A stretch of DNA of 64,000 nucleotides from JAFLCL01 sp964502175 (GCA_964502175.1 CAZCVE010000001.1:124001-188000); one strand, 5' to 3'. Shown: positions 43,587 through 52,760, counted from the stretch's first letter. Notes: generated by a model from the sequence alone, not told the origin. Numbers and translations are program-made.

Positions 43587-45073
43587 CGTGTCCTCGGTGC
43601 AGACGGGCTCATGAGCGCGCTCCCCGTACCGGCGCGTGCGTCGGAGAGGGCAGCGGCGAGCAACCGGTGGGCTTCGCGGGTCTCGCCTCGCGCGCGCGCC
43701 GACCAGGCGCGTCGGATCGCATGCTGTATCGAGATCTCGCGGGCGCCGGGCTCGTGAACGCGGCGCGCGCGCGCGAGCGCGAGGCCTGCGAGGTCGGTCA
43801 TCCCAGCGCGCTCGAGCCGCACCGCGAGATCGAGGTGGCCGCGGCGTGGGAGGGGCGCGCGTTCGTCCCCGAGCCAGCGAAGCGCGACACGAACGAACGA
43901 CTCCCGGAGCGCGCGCTCGGACGCGACGCGCGACAGCATCGTCCACCCCGCGACGCTCGCGCTCGCCCCGCTCACGTCGAGCTCTCTCAGCGCGGTCAGC
44001 GCGTCGCCGAGGCGGCGGGTTCGTGCGTGCGCGATCACCGACATGCAGAGCCAGTCGGTGCGGAGGCGCGCGCTCGGGGCCGGCCCCGCGGTTCCGCCGT
44101 CACGGACCGCGCGTGCGCGCTCCACGAGCACCCGCCCGTCGTCTGTCGACGCGACGGCACGGATGGTCTGCGCCTCGCGCTCCGCGTCTGGAGCGAGCAC
44201 CAACGCGAGCCGTGCTTCGATCGCATCGATCGCGCCGACCGGGAGGCCGTGCGCCTTCGCGCGGACGAGCACCGCGTGCACCCGATCGATCTCCGCAGCC
44301 GTGAGCGCCGGCCCCGCGCTCGCGACGTGGCGCGCGAGGAGGCGCAGCGCCGCGCGACCCTCCACGCCGCGCGAGGACGTCGTCACCTCAGCGAGCCGAT
44401 CGATCGCACGCGCGCGTCGGTACCGACCGCTGGCGGCGAGCTCGACCTGCGCGAGCACGAGCTGATCGCGCGCATCGAGCGTGAGCGGCGCGGGACGCGA
44501 GTTGCGCGGCTCGAGCTCGCGATCGATCTCGGAGACGAGCTCGAGCGCATCCACCTCGCGGCCCGAGAGGATGAGCAACCGCGCGAGCTCGACGCGGGCC
44601 CGGATGGCGCTCGCGACATCGGCGAGCCCTTCGGCGTGAGCGATCGCGCGACGCCTCAGTGCTTCGGCCTCGGCGAGACGGTGCGAGCGCTCTTCGATCG
44701 ACGCGAGCACGAGGAGCGACACCGACGTGGGCTCTGCCTCCACGACGCGAGCCGCGATCTGCCGCGCCAGCGCGAGATGCGGGCTCACCTCGCACGCCGC
44801 GAGTAGCGGTGACGGATCGACGCGCGGCCTCTCGAGCCACATGGGCGCGAGGATCGCGACCGTCTCCGAGTCGCCCGAGCCCACCGCCACGACCAAGGCG
44901 CCGCGCACGCACTCGGCGCGCGTCTTGGTCGACGCCTCGAGCGGCAGACGCGCGCGCGCCCAAGCTCCGAGCGCGTTCGCGCCCGCTGCCGACGTGCTCA
45001 AGGCGCGTCGCGCCTCGAACTGCGTGCGGAGCTCGAGCTCGTCGAGGATGCTCACGAGGGCCGGATCGTACAC
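43583..45073 (-). CDS. TPR-like alpha-helical repeat protein, 496 aa
   Basis: No enzymatic domain. The protein is Ala/Leu/Arg-rich with recurrent helix pairs (for example A-R-V-E-L-A-R-L-L-I-L-S-G-R and L-A-E-A-E-A-L-R-R-R-A-I-A-H-A), consistent with divergent tetratricopeptide repeats. No signal peptide is visible, so probably cytoplasmic. Its stop codon overlaps the ATG of the secreted Sel1 protein (ATGA): the two repeat proteins are co-translated although apparently destined for different compartments. Divergent from the HExxH/YkgJ gene across 29 bases. Confidence 0.75.
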   Translation of the reverse strand: MYDPALVSILDELELRTQFEARRALSTSAAGANALGAWARARLPLEASTKTRAECVRGALVVAVGSGDSETVAILAPMWLERPRVDPSPLLAACEVSPHLALARQIAARVVEAEPTSVSLLVLASIEERSHRLAEAEALRRRAIAHAEGLADVASAIRARVELARLLILSGREVDALELVSEIDRELEPRNSRPAPLTLDARDQLVLAQVELAASGRYRRARAIDRLAEVTTSSRGVEGRAALRLLARHVASAGPALTAAEIDRVHAVLVRAKAHGLPVGAIDAIEARLALVLAPDAEREAQTIRAVASTDDGRVLVERARAVRDGGTAGPAPSARLRTDWLCMSVIAHARTRRLGDALTALRELDVSGASASVAGWTMLSRVASERALRESFVRVALRWLGDERAPLPRRGHLDLAVRLERAGMTDLAGLALARARRVHEPGAREISIQHAIRRAWSARARGETREAHRLLAAALSDARAGTGSALMSPSAPRTR

Positions 45074-45102
45074 GCTCTCTCCGCCGCTCCGACGACGCGT
45101 TC

Positions 45103-46200
45103 ATGCGCACGATTCACACGCGCTACGAAGATCCCCTCGATCGCCTCTGGATCACGTGCGCCGAGCGCGTGGGCCTCTCGGTCGTGCGCGAGCCCGGGGC
45201 GTACGCCTCCACGGACGGCCGCGGCACGCTCAGGATCTCGATCCCCGCCGAGCTCGACCCGGACGACTCGCTCGCGCAGATGATCTTCCACGAGCTCTGT
45301 CACGCGCTGGTCGAGGGCCCCGAGGCGTTCGAGCGAACGGACTGGGGCCTCGACAACATGAGCGATCACGACGTCCTCCGTGAGCACGCGTGCCTGCGCA
45401 CGCAGGCGTTCCTGGTGGGCTCGCGCGGCCTCCGCACGTTCCTCGCGCCGACCACCGACTTTCGCCTCTTCCACGACACGCTCGGCCCCGATCCGCTGGT
45501 GCGCAGCGACGCCGAGGCGCCCTTCTCCGACGCGCGCGCGTCGGCCCGCTCCATCGAGCTCGCGAAGAAGGCGATCGCCCGCGTCGACACCAAGCCTTGG
45601 TCACCGCACCTCACCGACGCGCTCGACGCGACGGCCGCGCTGGCCGCCACGCTGCGCGCGTTCACCGAGGCGAAGACCGCACGCGCCGACGCCAGCACGG
45701 GTGCGCTCGCGTCGCTCTGGACCGCGCTCGAGGCGCCCGCGGGCAGACACCGCGTCGGGCTCCCGCTCGCACGGATCGGCAGCGAGGCTGCGACGCACCG
45801 CTGCGGCGACTGCGGCTTCTCGTTCGCGCGCGGCAAGGGACTCGCTTGCCGCAAGGCGAAGCGCGCGACGCGTGCCGACGCGCCCGCCTGCGAGCGCTGG
45901 GAGCCCACGCTCCGCTGCGAAGACTGCGGCGCGTGCTGTCGCGAGGCGTTCGACGTGATCGAGGTCACGAAGAACGATCCCTTCGCTCGGTCGCATCGAT
46001 CGCTGCTCGTCGTGCGTCACGACGGCTCGCTCGATCTGCCGCGGCCGGGCGGTCGTTGTCCTCCGCTCACGGGCGACGGAACGGCCGACGCGCCCTACCG
46101 CTGCGCGCTCCACCTCGAACGTCCACGCACGTGTCGAGACTTCACGATCGGTAGCGACGCGTGCCTCACGGCGCGACGACGGGTGGGGCGAAGCGTGTGA
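45103..46200 (+). CDS. HExxH domain fused to YkgJ-type Cys-cluster domain
   Basis: A 365-aa two-part protein. The N-terminal part contains M-I-F-H63-E64-L-C-H67-A-L-V-E-G, a zincin-like HExxH helix, and a downstream R-E-H-A-C-L-R-T-Q segment that could supply a further ligand. The middle has C-G-D-C-G and C-R-K-A-K-R motifs like a zinc ribbon. The C-terminus matches the YkgJ (CxxCxxCC) type: R-C-E-D-C-G-A-C-C-R-E-A-F, C-P-P-L and R-C-A-L-H-L-E-R-P-R-T-C-R-D-F, a predicted Zn or Fe-S chelating domain. The combination is unusual. Function unknown; a metal-dependent hydrolase or metal-handling role is inferred. Convergent with birA, stop codons adjacent. Confidence 0.8.
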   Translation: MRTIHTRYEDPLDRLWITCAERVGLSVVREPGAYASTDGRGTLRISIPAELDPDDSLAQMIFHELCHALVEGPEAFERTDWGLDNMSDHDVLREHACLRTQAFLVGSRGLRTFLAPTTDFRLFHDTLGPDPLVRSDAEAPFSDARASARSIELAKKAIARVDTKPWSPHLTDALDATAALAATLRAFTEAKTARADASTGALASLWTALEAPAGRHRVGLPLARIGSEAATHRCGDCGFSFARGKGLACRKAKRATRADAPACERWEPTLRCEDCGACCREAFDVIEVTKNDPFARSHRSLLVVRHDGSLDLPRPGGRCPPLTGDGTADAPYRCALHLERPRTCRDFTIGSDACLTARRRVGRSV

Positions 46201-46989
46201 TCACGCGACCGTGCGCAGTGTCCCGGAGCGCACGCGAACGAGCATACCCGACGCATCGCGAACGAGGAGCACGCCTTCGTCGTCGACGCCCTCGAGCACG
46301 CCCTCCGTGGTGTCGACGCGCACGCGCTCGCCGACCCACGCGAGGTGAGGTCGCAGCGCCGACACGGTCGCCTCGGGACCCTCGTCGACGAGGCGCTGCA
46401 CGCGCGCTTCGACGGCGCCGAGCAGCTCCACCAACGCCTCGGCACGATCGATCGAGGCGCCGCGCGCGACCGACAGCGACGTCGCGACCCCGCGCAGCTC
46501 CTCGGGCCATTCGTCGCGGTTCACGTCGAGGCCGATGCCGATCACCATCGGTCCCATGCGCTCACCGATCGAGCTCGACTCCACGAGGATGCCCGCGCAC
46601 TTCTTGCCGGCCACGCGCACGTCGTTCGGCCACTTCACGGTGACGTCGATCTCCTCACGACCGAGCAGCGACACGCACGCGTCGCGCACGCCGAGGCCCG
46701 CCGCGAGCGTCAGGACCGAGAGCGCGCGAGGCGAGAGAGAGACGCGCTCGACGATCGAGAGGTAGAGGTCGCGTCCGCCCGGCGAGCTCCACACGCTGCC
46801 TCGTGCACCTCGGCCGCTGCGCTGCGCATCGGCGACCACGACGTGACCTCGGGGCGCTCCTGCATCGGCCGCCGCGCGCGCGTCGTCGTTGGTCGAGCCC
46901 GTCTCGGGGAGGATCGTGAGCGAGCGGCCGTAGACGCCCTCTCGCGCGGCCAGTCGCGCGCGCGCCGGCTCGAGCTCGGCGACGCTCAC
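46201..46989 (-). CDS. birA: Biotin--[acetyl-CoA carboxylase] ligase, monofunctional
   Basis: A 262-aa biotin protein ligase: activates biotin to biotinyl-5'-AMP and attaches it to biotin carboxyl carrier protein. Motifs: S-T-N-D-D-A, the biotin-loop G-R-G-A-R-G (GRGRRG variant), V-K-W-P-N-D-V and K-K-C-A-G-I-L-V-E, and a small SH3-like C-terminal domain. The N-terminal DNA-binding helix-turn-helix of E. coli BirA is absent, so it should not act as repressor. GTG start at 46989 overlaps the nadC stop (GTGA). Confidence 0.95.
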   Translation of the reverse strand: MSVAELEPARARLAAREGVYGRSLTILPETGSTNDDARAAADAGAPRGHVVVADAQRSGRGARGSVWSSPGGRDLYLSIVERVSLSPRALSVLTLAAGLGVRDACVSLLGREEIDVTVKWPNDVRVAGKKCAGILVESSSIGERMGPMVIGIGLDVNRDEWPEELRGVATSLSVARGASIDRAEALVELLGAVEARVQRLVDEGPEATVSALRPHLAWVGERVRVDTTEGVLEGVDDEGVLLVRDASGMLVRVRSGTLRTVA

Positions 46990-47837
46990 GCGTCCCAGTC
47001 GAGGGCGAAGTCCACCGCGCGCGCCGAGTGGGTGAGACCGCCCGCGCTGATCACGTCGATACCCGTCGCGGCGATGCGCGGGATGCGCTCGAGCGTCACG
47101 CCGCCCGACACCTCGAGGATCGCGCGACCCGCGACGAACGCGACGGCGGCCGCGAGCGCCGCATCGTCGAAGTTGTCGAGGAGCACGATGTCGGCGCCCG
47201 CGGCGATCGCCTCTTCGAGCTGCGACATCCGATCGACCTCGCACTCGATGCGCGACGTGTGCGGCGCGTGGGCCCGCGCGCGCTCGATCGCGATGCGCAC
47301 GCCGCCCGAGGCCGCGATGTGGTTGTCCTTGATCAGCACGGCCGAGCTGAGATCGTCGCGGTGGTTGTGACCTCCGCCGCAGCGCACGCCGTAGCGCTCG
47401 AGCGCGCGCAGGCCTGGCGTGGTCTTGCGCGTGTCGGCGATGCGCACCTTGCTGCCCGCGGGGAGCGCGTCGACGAACTGACGCGTCTTGGTCGCGACGC
47501 CGCTCATGCGCTGGACGAAGTTCAGCGCGACCCGCTCGCCCTTGAGGATCGAGGCCGCGGGCCCAGTCACCCGCGCGCCGATCGCGCCACGCTCGAGGCG
47601 CTGACCGTCGACCGAGCGGCGCTCGATCTCCACGCGCGCGTCGACCTCTGCATAGACGAGCGCGAACACGTCGAGACCGCTCACCACGAGCGCCTCGCGC
47701 GCGACGAGCACTGCGCTGCCCATGAGGTCGGGCGGGACGGTCGCGTCGGTCGTCACGTCGCCGCGCCCCAGGTCTTCGAGGAGGGCGCGGGTCACGAGCT
47801 CACGAAGGACGATGCGGGGCGGCGGATGGAGCTGCAT
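46986..47837 (-). CDS. nadC: Nicotinate-nucleotide pyrophosphorylase (quinolinate phosphoribosyltransferase)
   Basis: A 283-aa NadC: quinolinate plus PRPP to nicotinate mononucleotide in de novo NAD synthesis. Motifs: E-D-L-G-R-G-D-V-T-T-D, L-N-F-V-Q-R-M-S-G-V-A-T, A-D-T-R-K-T-T-P-G-L-R, G-G-G-H-N-H-R and I-K-D-N-H-I, plus E-V-S-G-G-V and G-G-L-T-H-S-A-R at the end. The ATG at 47837 gives the typical family length; an upstream TTG would add 12 residues. Coupled to birA by GTGA overlap. nadA and nadB are not adjacent. Confidence 0.96.
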   Translation of the reverse strand: MQLHPPPRIVLRELVTRALLEDLGRGDVTTDATVPPDLMGSAVLVAREALVVSGLDVFALVYAEVDARVEIERRSVDGQRLERGAIGARVTGPAASILKGERVALNFVQRMSGVATKTRQFVDALPAGSKVRIADTRKTTPGLRALERYGVRCGGGHNHRDDLSSAVLIKDNHIAASGGVRIAIERARAHAPHTSRIECEVDRMSQLEEAIAAGADIVLLDNFDDAALAAAVAFVAGRAILEVSGGVTLERIPRIAATGIDVISAGGLTHSARAVDFALDWDA

Positions 47838-47904
47838 GCGGCGCTTGTACGGCCCGTCCGACGGAGTCGGCAAGCGGACGCGAGCCTCGACCGCTCAGTG
47901 GTCC

Positions 47905-47942
47905 GCGGCGCAGGCGCCGCGCGTTGGGGGCGTTGCCCCCAA
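47905..47942. terminator. Paired perfect hairpins between nadC and the CPBP gene
   Basis: Two stems in a row: GCGGCGC/GCGCCGC (47905-47920, 2-base spacer) and TTGGGGGC/GCCCCCAA (47924-47942, loop GTT). They lie 48 bases after the stop of the minus-strand CPBP gene and before nadC, so they could terminate the CPBP transcript. No U-tract on either strand. Similar triloop hairpins are seen near 56.3 kb. Confidence 0.55.
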
Positions 47943-47989
47943 ACCCCGTACGACAGTTCGATCCCGAGAAACGAAGGCTTCTCGGTCTC

Positions 47990-48763
47990 TCACATCAGCC
48001 AACCACGCACGAGGATCTCGGCGAGCACGTTCGACAGCGCGTGCAGGAGCAAGGCCGCCCCGATGCCGTCGCGACGTGCGCGCACCCAGCCAAAGAGGAG
48101 GCCCGGGAAGAACGTCGCGAGCTCTTCGATCCGCGGCTCGGCCGCGAGGTGCACGACCGCGAACAACGCAGACTGGAGGATCAGCGCGCGAGGATCGATC
48201 TTCGCGCCGAGGAACGTGCGCGTCGGGGGCCACGCGTCGTGGAGGCGCGTCTGCACCCAGCCGCGGAAGAACGCCTCTTCGGGCAGCGCGACCATCACGA
48301 TCTGCGCGAGCGCGAACGTCGCGAGATCAGGCGGCAGGCTCCAGCGCCACGCATGCGCGGGGCCATGCCAGAGCCAGAAGCCCACGACGAAGGGCGGGAA
48401 CACGATCGACGCGACCAGGAGCGCGAAGCCGGTCTCGCGAAGCCCCGAAGGCGCGGCGAGGACGAGCGCCGCGAGCACGCCGCGCCCGCGCCCGTTGGTC
48501 TTGGCGAGCTCCTCGTCGGAGGGCTCGATCACACCGCCGAGGTCGATGCCGAAGTGACGCGGGCCGCCCGCGCTGCGACGCGACCACGCGAGCGCGAGCC
48601 CGAAGAAGAGGAGCGCCGTGCCCGCGGCCGCGAGGTCTCCGAGCACCGCCCCCACGGCGCCCCCGATCGCGGGACCGCCGAACGTCCCGACCGCTCCGAG
48701 GAGAGCGGTGCCGACGAACGCGGCGACGTAGGTGCCGGCGACCTCTCGGAGCTCGGTGCGCAC
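47990..48763 (-). CDS. CPBP family intramembrane metalloprotease
   Basis: A 257-aa polytopic protein with the CPBP (CAAX protease/bacteriocin-processing) motifs: P-E162-E163-A-F-F-R167-G-W (EExxxR), F-A-V-V-H-L and L-L-H-A-L-S-N-V, all within membrane helices. GTG start at 48763 is the last good start before the divergent TlpA gene. In myxobacteria these proteins often process MYXO-CTERM-type or prenylated substrates, but the substrate here is unknown. The EExxxR family acts in the inner membrane. Confidence 0.88.
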   Translation of the reverse strand: MRTELREVAGTYVAAFVGTALLGAVGTFGGPAIGGAVGAVLGDLAAAGTALLFFGLALAWSRRSAGGPRHFGIDLGGVIEPSDEELAKTNGRGRGVLAALVLAAPSGLRETGFALLVASIVFPPFVVGFWLWHGPAHAWRWSLPPDLATFALAQIVMVALPEEAFFRGWVQTRLHDAWPPTRTFLGAKIDPRALILQSALFAVVHLAAEPRIEELATFFPGLLFGWVRARRDGIGAALLLHALSNVLAEILVRGWLM

Positions 48764-48834
48764 CGACGGCTTGTATCGCAGCGCCGCACGAAAACACGCG
48801 CGTACCGCCGCCGGTGGTACGCTCCGCCGACCGC

Positions 48835-49434
48835 ATGGCTCGTGCCCCCCGACCCATCGTGCTCCACAGCCCCAGCTCGACGCGCCGACGCTTCGCCCGG
48901 GCCTGGCAGGCCTTCGCGCTGGGCCTCGCACTAGGCCTCGCGCTGCTCGCGCTCTCACGCCCTGCCGCGGCCGCGCCCACGCGGGCGGAGGGAGGCCCGG
49001 GCGCGCTTCGTGTGGGCGAGACCCCCCCGCCCGTCCTCGCCGAGCGCATCTCGGGCAACGACGAGGTCTCGCTCGCCCGCCTGACTGGCCGCGTCGTGGT
49101 CATCGACTTCTGGGCCACCTGGTGTGGGCCCTGCCGCGCGATCATGCCGATGCTCGACGCCCTGCACCGGCGTCATCACGACGCGGGCCTCACCGTCCTC
49201 GGCGTCAGCCGCGAGCGTCGCCCGACCATCGAGGCGCACCTCCAGCGCTCGCCCGTCGGCTACACCGTCGCGCGCGACGTGGGCGGCACTCAGCTCCACT
49301 ACGGCGTGAGCGCCCTGCCGACGCTCGTCGTCCTCGATCGACGGGGCCGCGTTCGCGAAGTGCGCATCGGCGGCGACGACATGAGCTCGCTGGACGGCCT
49401 GATCCAGCGACTGCTCGCGGAGCCCACTCGTTGA
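48835..49434 (+). CDS. TlpA-like thioredoxin-domain protein
   Basis: A 199-aa protein with an N-terminal membrane signal (residues ~22-47, ending P-A-A-A-A) and a periplasmic thioredoxin fold with W96-C-G-P-C100, followed by the cis-Pro loop A-L-P-T-L-V-V-L-D. Reductant-type TlpA/ResA proteins reduce periplasmic disulfides, for example in cytochrome maturation. First gene of a plus-strand chain: its stop overlaps the start of the FecR-domain lipoprotein (TGATG). Divergent from the CPBP gene. Confidence 0.93.
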   Translation: MARAPRPIVLHSPSSTRRRFARAWQAFALGLALGLALLALSRPAAAAPTRAEGGPGALRVGETPPPVLAERISGNDEVSLARLTGRVVVIDFWATWCGPCRAIMPMLDALHRRHHDAGLTVLGVSRERRPTIEAHLQRSPVGYTVARDVGGTQLHYGVSALPTLVVLDRRGRVREVRIGGDDMSSLDGLIQRLLAEPTR

Positions 49435-50927
49435 TGCAGCACGTGCACGTGGCAAGACGCGCGACCGCTCTGCTCTCTCTCGTCGCACTCGCTCTCACCG
49501 CGGTGGGGTGCAGCTGCGGTCCCGAAGAGGTCGCCGTGCTGACGGCGGCGCAGGGCATCGTCGATCGCGACGACGCGCCCGCGGGCGACACGTGGCGCAC
49601 CACGGTCATCGGCGAGACGTACACGTGGGACGAGGCGGTCCGCACCGCGCCGGACGCGACCGCCGCGCTCGTGCTCGGCGGCACGAGCGGCGTGCGTATG
49701 CAGCCGGGCACCGTGATCCGCTTCTTGAGGCAGCCTTCCGATCGCGCGGGCATCGAGGTCACGAGCGGTGAAGCGGAGCTCGAGTCGAGCGGCGCGGGCC
49801 TCTCGCTCGTCACGCACGCGGGCACGGTGAACCTCGAGGCCGGTACGCGAATTCGCCTGCGCGCGGGGCCTGCCGAGCGCATCGAGGTCGTCGCTGGCCG
49901 CGTGCAGTTCGACGATGGCGTCACCGTCGAGGCAGGGCGCGCCGTCATGGTCGAGGTCGGCAGTGTGATCCTCGAAGACCTCGTCGGCCCCGACGCGGGC
50001 GCTCCCGAGCTGCCCGACGCCGGCCCGCCCGACACGGGCGAGATCGCGGACGCAGGCATCGACGCGTGGATCGACCCCGAGCTCGAAGACCCGGGCGAAG
50101 AAGCCAGCGCCGAAGGAACGCTCCAACCCTCTCCAGCGCGTGCGCACGTCGCGATCGCCGCGGGCGACTCGGCCACGTTCCATGACGCGAACGCGCCCGT
50201 CGCCGTGCGCATCGACGTGCCCGGCAGCTGCACGGGGCCGACCTCGGTGACGCTCTCGGCCGGCGGCCGCGGCGTTCGGTTCGAGGGCACCGGCTCGATC
50301 ATCACCTCGGTGCCCGCAGGCCGCTTCCGCTACACGTTCCGCTGCGCGAGCGGTCAGGCTCCCGGCGGCACGATCACGGTGCGACGCGACGACGGCTCGC
50401 TGCGCCTCGAGTCCGTGCCGCCCCGCAACCTCTTCGACGCCGACGGTCGCCGCTACGACGTCCTCTACCAGAACGCGCTGCCGATCGTGACGTTCCGCTG
50501 GGCTGGCGCGGGCGCGGGCCCGTTCCAAGTCGAGGTCGTCAGCGGAGGTCGCACGCGCATCCTGCCCTCGCCCAGCTCCAGCCACGTGTTCGACTCGGGC
50601 AGCCTGCGCGACGGCGAGCACCGCCTCACGTTCCTCGCGGGCGGCCGTCGCTCGCCCACGACGATCGTGCGCGTGCGCTTCGACAACGCCGCCCCCACCG
50701 CCCACATCCGCGAGCCCCGCGGCGCGGTCGCGCGCGGCACCGTTCACGTCTCGGGCATGGCGATCGAGGGGGCCACGGTCTCCGTCGCCGGCACGCCCCT
50801 CACGCTCGACGGTGATCATCGCTTCGACGGAGACGTCAGCGCCCCGGGTGACCTCGACGCGCTCGCGATCCGCTTCGCTCACCCTCGCTCGGGCGTGCAC
50901 TACTACCTCCGCCGAGTCTCTCCGTGA
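49434..50927 (+). CDS. FecR-domain lipoprotein
   Basis: A 497-aa lipoprotein with lipobox L-T-A-V-G-C. Residues ~50-190 match the FecR beta-helix-like domain (A-A-L-V-L-G-G-T-S-G-V-R-M-Q-P-G-T-V-I-R then G-T-V-N-L-E-A-G-T-R-I-R-L and V-V-A-G-R-V-Q-F). An Asp/Pro/Ala-rich linker (about 195-235) separates it from a C-terminal set of beta-sandwich-like regions without clear family. FecR domains in myxobacteria are often found in lipoproteins next to Ser/Thr kinases; here the kinase follows directly with a GTGA overlap. A sensory or surface-binding role is inferred. Confidence 0.85.
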   Translation: MQHVHVARRATALLSLVALALTAVGCSCGPEEVAVLTAAQGIVDRDDAPAGDTWRTTVIGETYTWDEAVRTAPDATAALVLGGTSGVRMQPGTVIRFLRQPSDRAGIEVTSGEAELESSGAGLSLVTHAGTVNLEAGTRIRLRAGPAERIEVVAGRVQFDDGVTVEAGRAVMVEVGSVILEDLVGPDAGAPELPDAGPPDTGEIADAGIDAWIDPELEDPGEEASAEGTLQPSPARAHVAIAAGDSATFHDANAPVAVRIDVPGSCTGPTSVTLSAGGRGVRFEGTGSIITSVPAGRFRYTFRCASGQAPGGTITVRRDDGSLRLESVPPRNLFDADGRRYDVLYQNALPIVTFRWAGAGAGPFQVEVVSGGRTRILPSPSSSHVFDSGSLRDGEHRLTFLAGGRRSPTTIVRVRFDNAAPTAHIREPRGAVARGTVHVSGMAIEGATVSVAGTPLTLDGDHRFDGDVSAPGDLDALAIRFAHPRSGVHYYLRRVSP

Positions 50928-52660
50928 CGATGTCGGACGACGCTGATCAGAGCGACCTCCTCGGGCGCGTCGTCCTCGGCCGCTACCGCATCGTGAGGCC
51001 CCTCGCGCGCGGCGGAATGGGCATGATCTACCTCGCGCGTAGCGAAGGCGCGGCGGACTTCGTGAAGCCCGTCGTCGTGAAGCGGATGCTGAGCGATCAC
51101 GCCGACGCGAGCGCCGTGAAGATGTTCAAGCGCGAGGCGCGCATCATGTCGATGCTGCGTCACCCGGGCATCGTCTCGGTGACCGACTTCGGCCGCGAAG
51201 ACGGCTCGTACTTGCTCGTCATGGACTACGTGCACGGCTTCCACCTCGGACGCTGGGCGTCGTTCGTGCAGCAAGCGCGCGGACAAGGCGACGCGTCGGG
51301 GCAGCTGCCTTGGCAGATGGCCGTGCACACCTGCATCCAGATCCTCGATGCGCTCGAGTACGCGCACACGATGAAGGGCCCCGAGGGCAACCCGCTCCAC
51401 ATCGTGCACCGGGACGTCTCGCCCTCGAACGTGCTGCTCGACATCGAAGGTCGAGTCCTCCTCGCGGACTTCGGCATCGCGAAGACCGCCGCCGTCGGCG
51501 AAGAAGAGACCAAGACGACCGTCGGCACCGTGAAGGGAAAGTTCTCCTACATGGCGCCCGAGATCCTCGAGGGGCTGACCCCCGAGCCGAGCTCGGATGT
51601 GTACTCCGCGGCGGTCGTCCTCCACGAGGTGCTCGTCGGCAGGAACGAGTTCCGCACGCAGGAGCCCGCCGCCACGATCCAGCGCGTGCTCCACCACGCG
51701 CCGCGACGACTCGACGTGGTGCGACCCGACATTCCGTCGGCGCTCGCCGACGTGGTGGCGCGCGCGCTCCTCAAGCGTCCGGAAGAGCGCTTCGCGACGG
51801 CCAGCGAGCTCGCCAAGGCGCTCCGCCGCGTGCGCGGCATCGACGCCGAAGAAGCCAACGCCGAGCTGCGCCGCATGCTCGAGCGCGACTTCCGCGACCC
51901 TCGCTTCGCGCAGATGTTCGATCTCCCGGAGCTCGACACGCTCGAGCACTCGTGGCGCACCGTGCCCGATGGCGTGCTCGATCCCGAGTCGTTCCCGCCC
52001 GCGGGAGTGAAGCGTCAGAGCGACCCGACGCGCGCCGCGCGACCGAGCGCGCAGAGCGACCGGCCGGGCGCGTTCGACGAGCCGCTGCCGCCGCCACCGC
52101 CGGTGCCGGTGCTCACGTCGAGCGGAGGCTCGTCGTCGAGCGGGTGGATCGCGGCCGCGGCCATCGGCGTCGTCGCCTTGGCCGGCGCCGCGGGTGCTGG
52201 CTTCTGGTACTCGCAGCGGCCCGCGACCCAAGAGATCGTGTTCGTCGAGGCCACGCCCTCGGGCATCGTGCACGACGCCGCGACGCCGCCCGCAGACGCA
52301 TTCGTCGAGCTCCCCGACGCCGCCGTGCCCGAGGTCCGTCCGCCGCACACGAGTGGCGGCGGCGGTGGCGTCACCACGCCTCGCGCCGAGTCCGCGGGCA
52401 CGATCATCGACCGCACCTTCGGCCGTCACACCGGCGCGATCCGCGGCTGCTTCGAAGGCAGCACGCCACCCTCGGGCCAGGTCTTCCTCCACTTCACGAC
52501 CAACGCCGGTGGAGACGTGACGGACGTCGAGGTCACGCCCGCCGACGTCGGCTCGGGCTCGACCGGCCGCTGCGTTGCGGGCATCGCGCGCCGCATCCAA
52601 TTCGGCAGCACCGTCGGCGCGCGCACCTTCCGCATCCCGATCACCGTCCGCTCCGAGTGA
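50924..52660 (+). CDS. Membrane Ser/Thr protein kinase with C-terminal AgmX/PglI-like domain
   Basis: A 578-aa kinase. G-loop L-A-R-G-G-M-G-M-I-Y (~27-36), ATP-binding Lys53 (V-V-V-K-R-M), catalytic H-R-D164-V-S-P-S-N, A-D182-F-G-I-A-K and S-Y-M-A-P-E, all intact. After a Pro-rich linker a single membrane helix (about residues 407-427) leads to a periplasmic C-terminal domain with the myxobacterial AgmX/PglI pattern: I-D-R-T-F-G-R-H-T-G-A-I-R-G-C-F-E and G-Q-V-F-L-H-F-T-T-N-A-G-G-D-V, ending in R-R-I-Q-F-G. GTG (50924) or ATG (50930) are both possible starts. Probably senses a periplasmic signal together with the overlapping FecR lipoprotein. Confidence 0.93.
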   Translation: MTMSDDADQSDLLGRVVLGRYRIVRPLARGGMGMIYLARSEGAADFVKPVVVKRMLSDHADASAVKMFKREARIMSMLRHPGIVSVTDFGREDGSYLLVMDYVHGFHLGRWASFVQQARGQGDASGQLPWQMAVHTCIQILDALEYAHTMKGPEGNPLHIVHRDVSPSNVLLDIEGRVLLADFGIAKTAAVGEEETKTTVGTVKGKFSYMAPEILEGLTPEPSSDVYSAAVVLHEVLVGRNEFRTQEPAATIQRVLHHAPRRLDVVRPDIPSALADVVARALLKRPEERFATASELAKALRRVRGIDAEEANAELRRMLERDFRDPRFAQMFDLPELDTLEHSWRTVPDGVLDPESFPPAGVKRQSDPTRAARPSAQSDRPGAFDEPLPPPPPVPVLTSSGGSSSSGWIAAAAIGVVALAGAAGAGFWYSQRPATQEIVFVEATPSGIVHDAATPPADAFVELPDAAVPEVRPPHTSGGGGGVTTPRAESAGTIIDRTFGRHTGAIRGCFEGSTPPSGQVFLHFTTNAGGDVTDVEVTPADVGSGSTGRCVAGIARRIQFGSTVGARTFRIPITVRSE

Positions 52661-52760
52661 GCCCTCTCCTCTCGGCTGGTGAGATCGCGGTCGACGTTGA
52701 CGCGAGGTCTGCGCCTCGCGTATGGCCGCCCCCCATCCCGACGTTCATCCAAGGAGCGAC

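Noticed and set aside
49299..50900. Long minus-strand open frame antisense to the FecR lipoprotein
   Set aside because: No domain, composition typical of a GC-rich antisense shadow.
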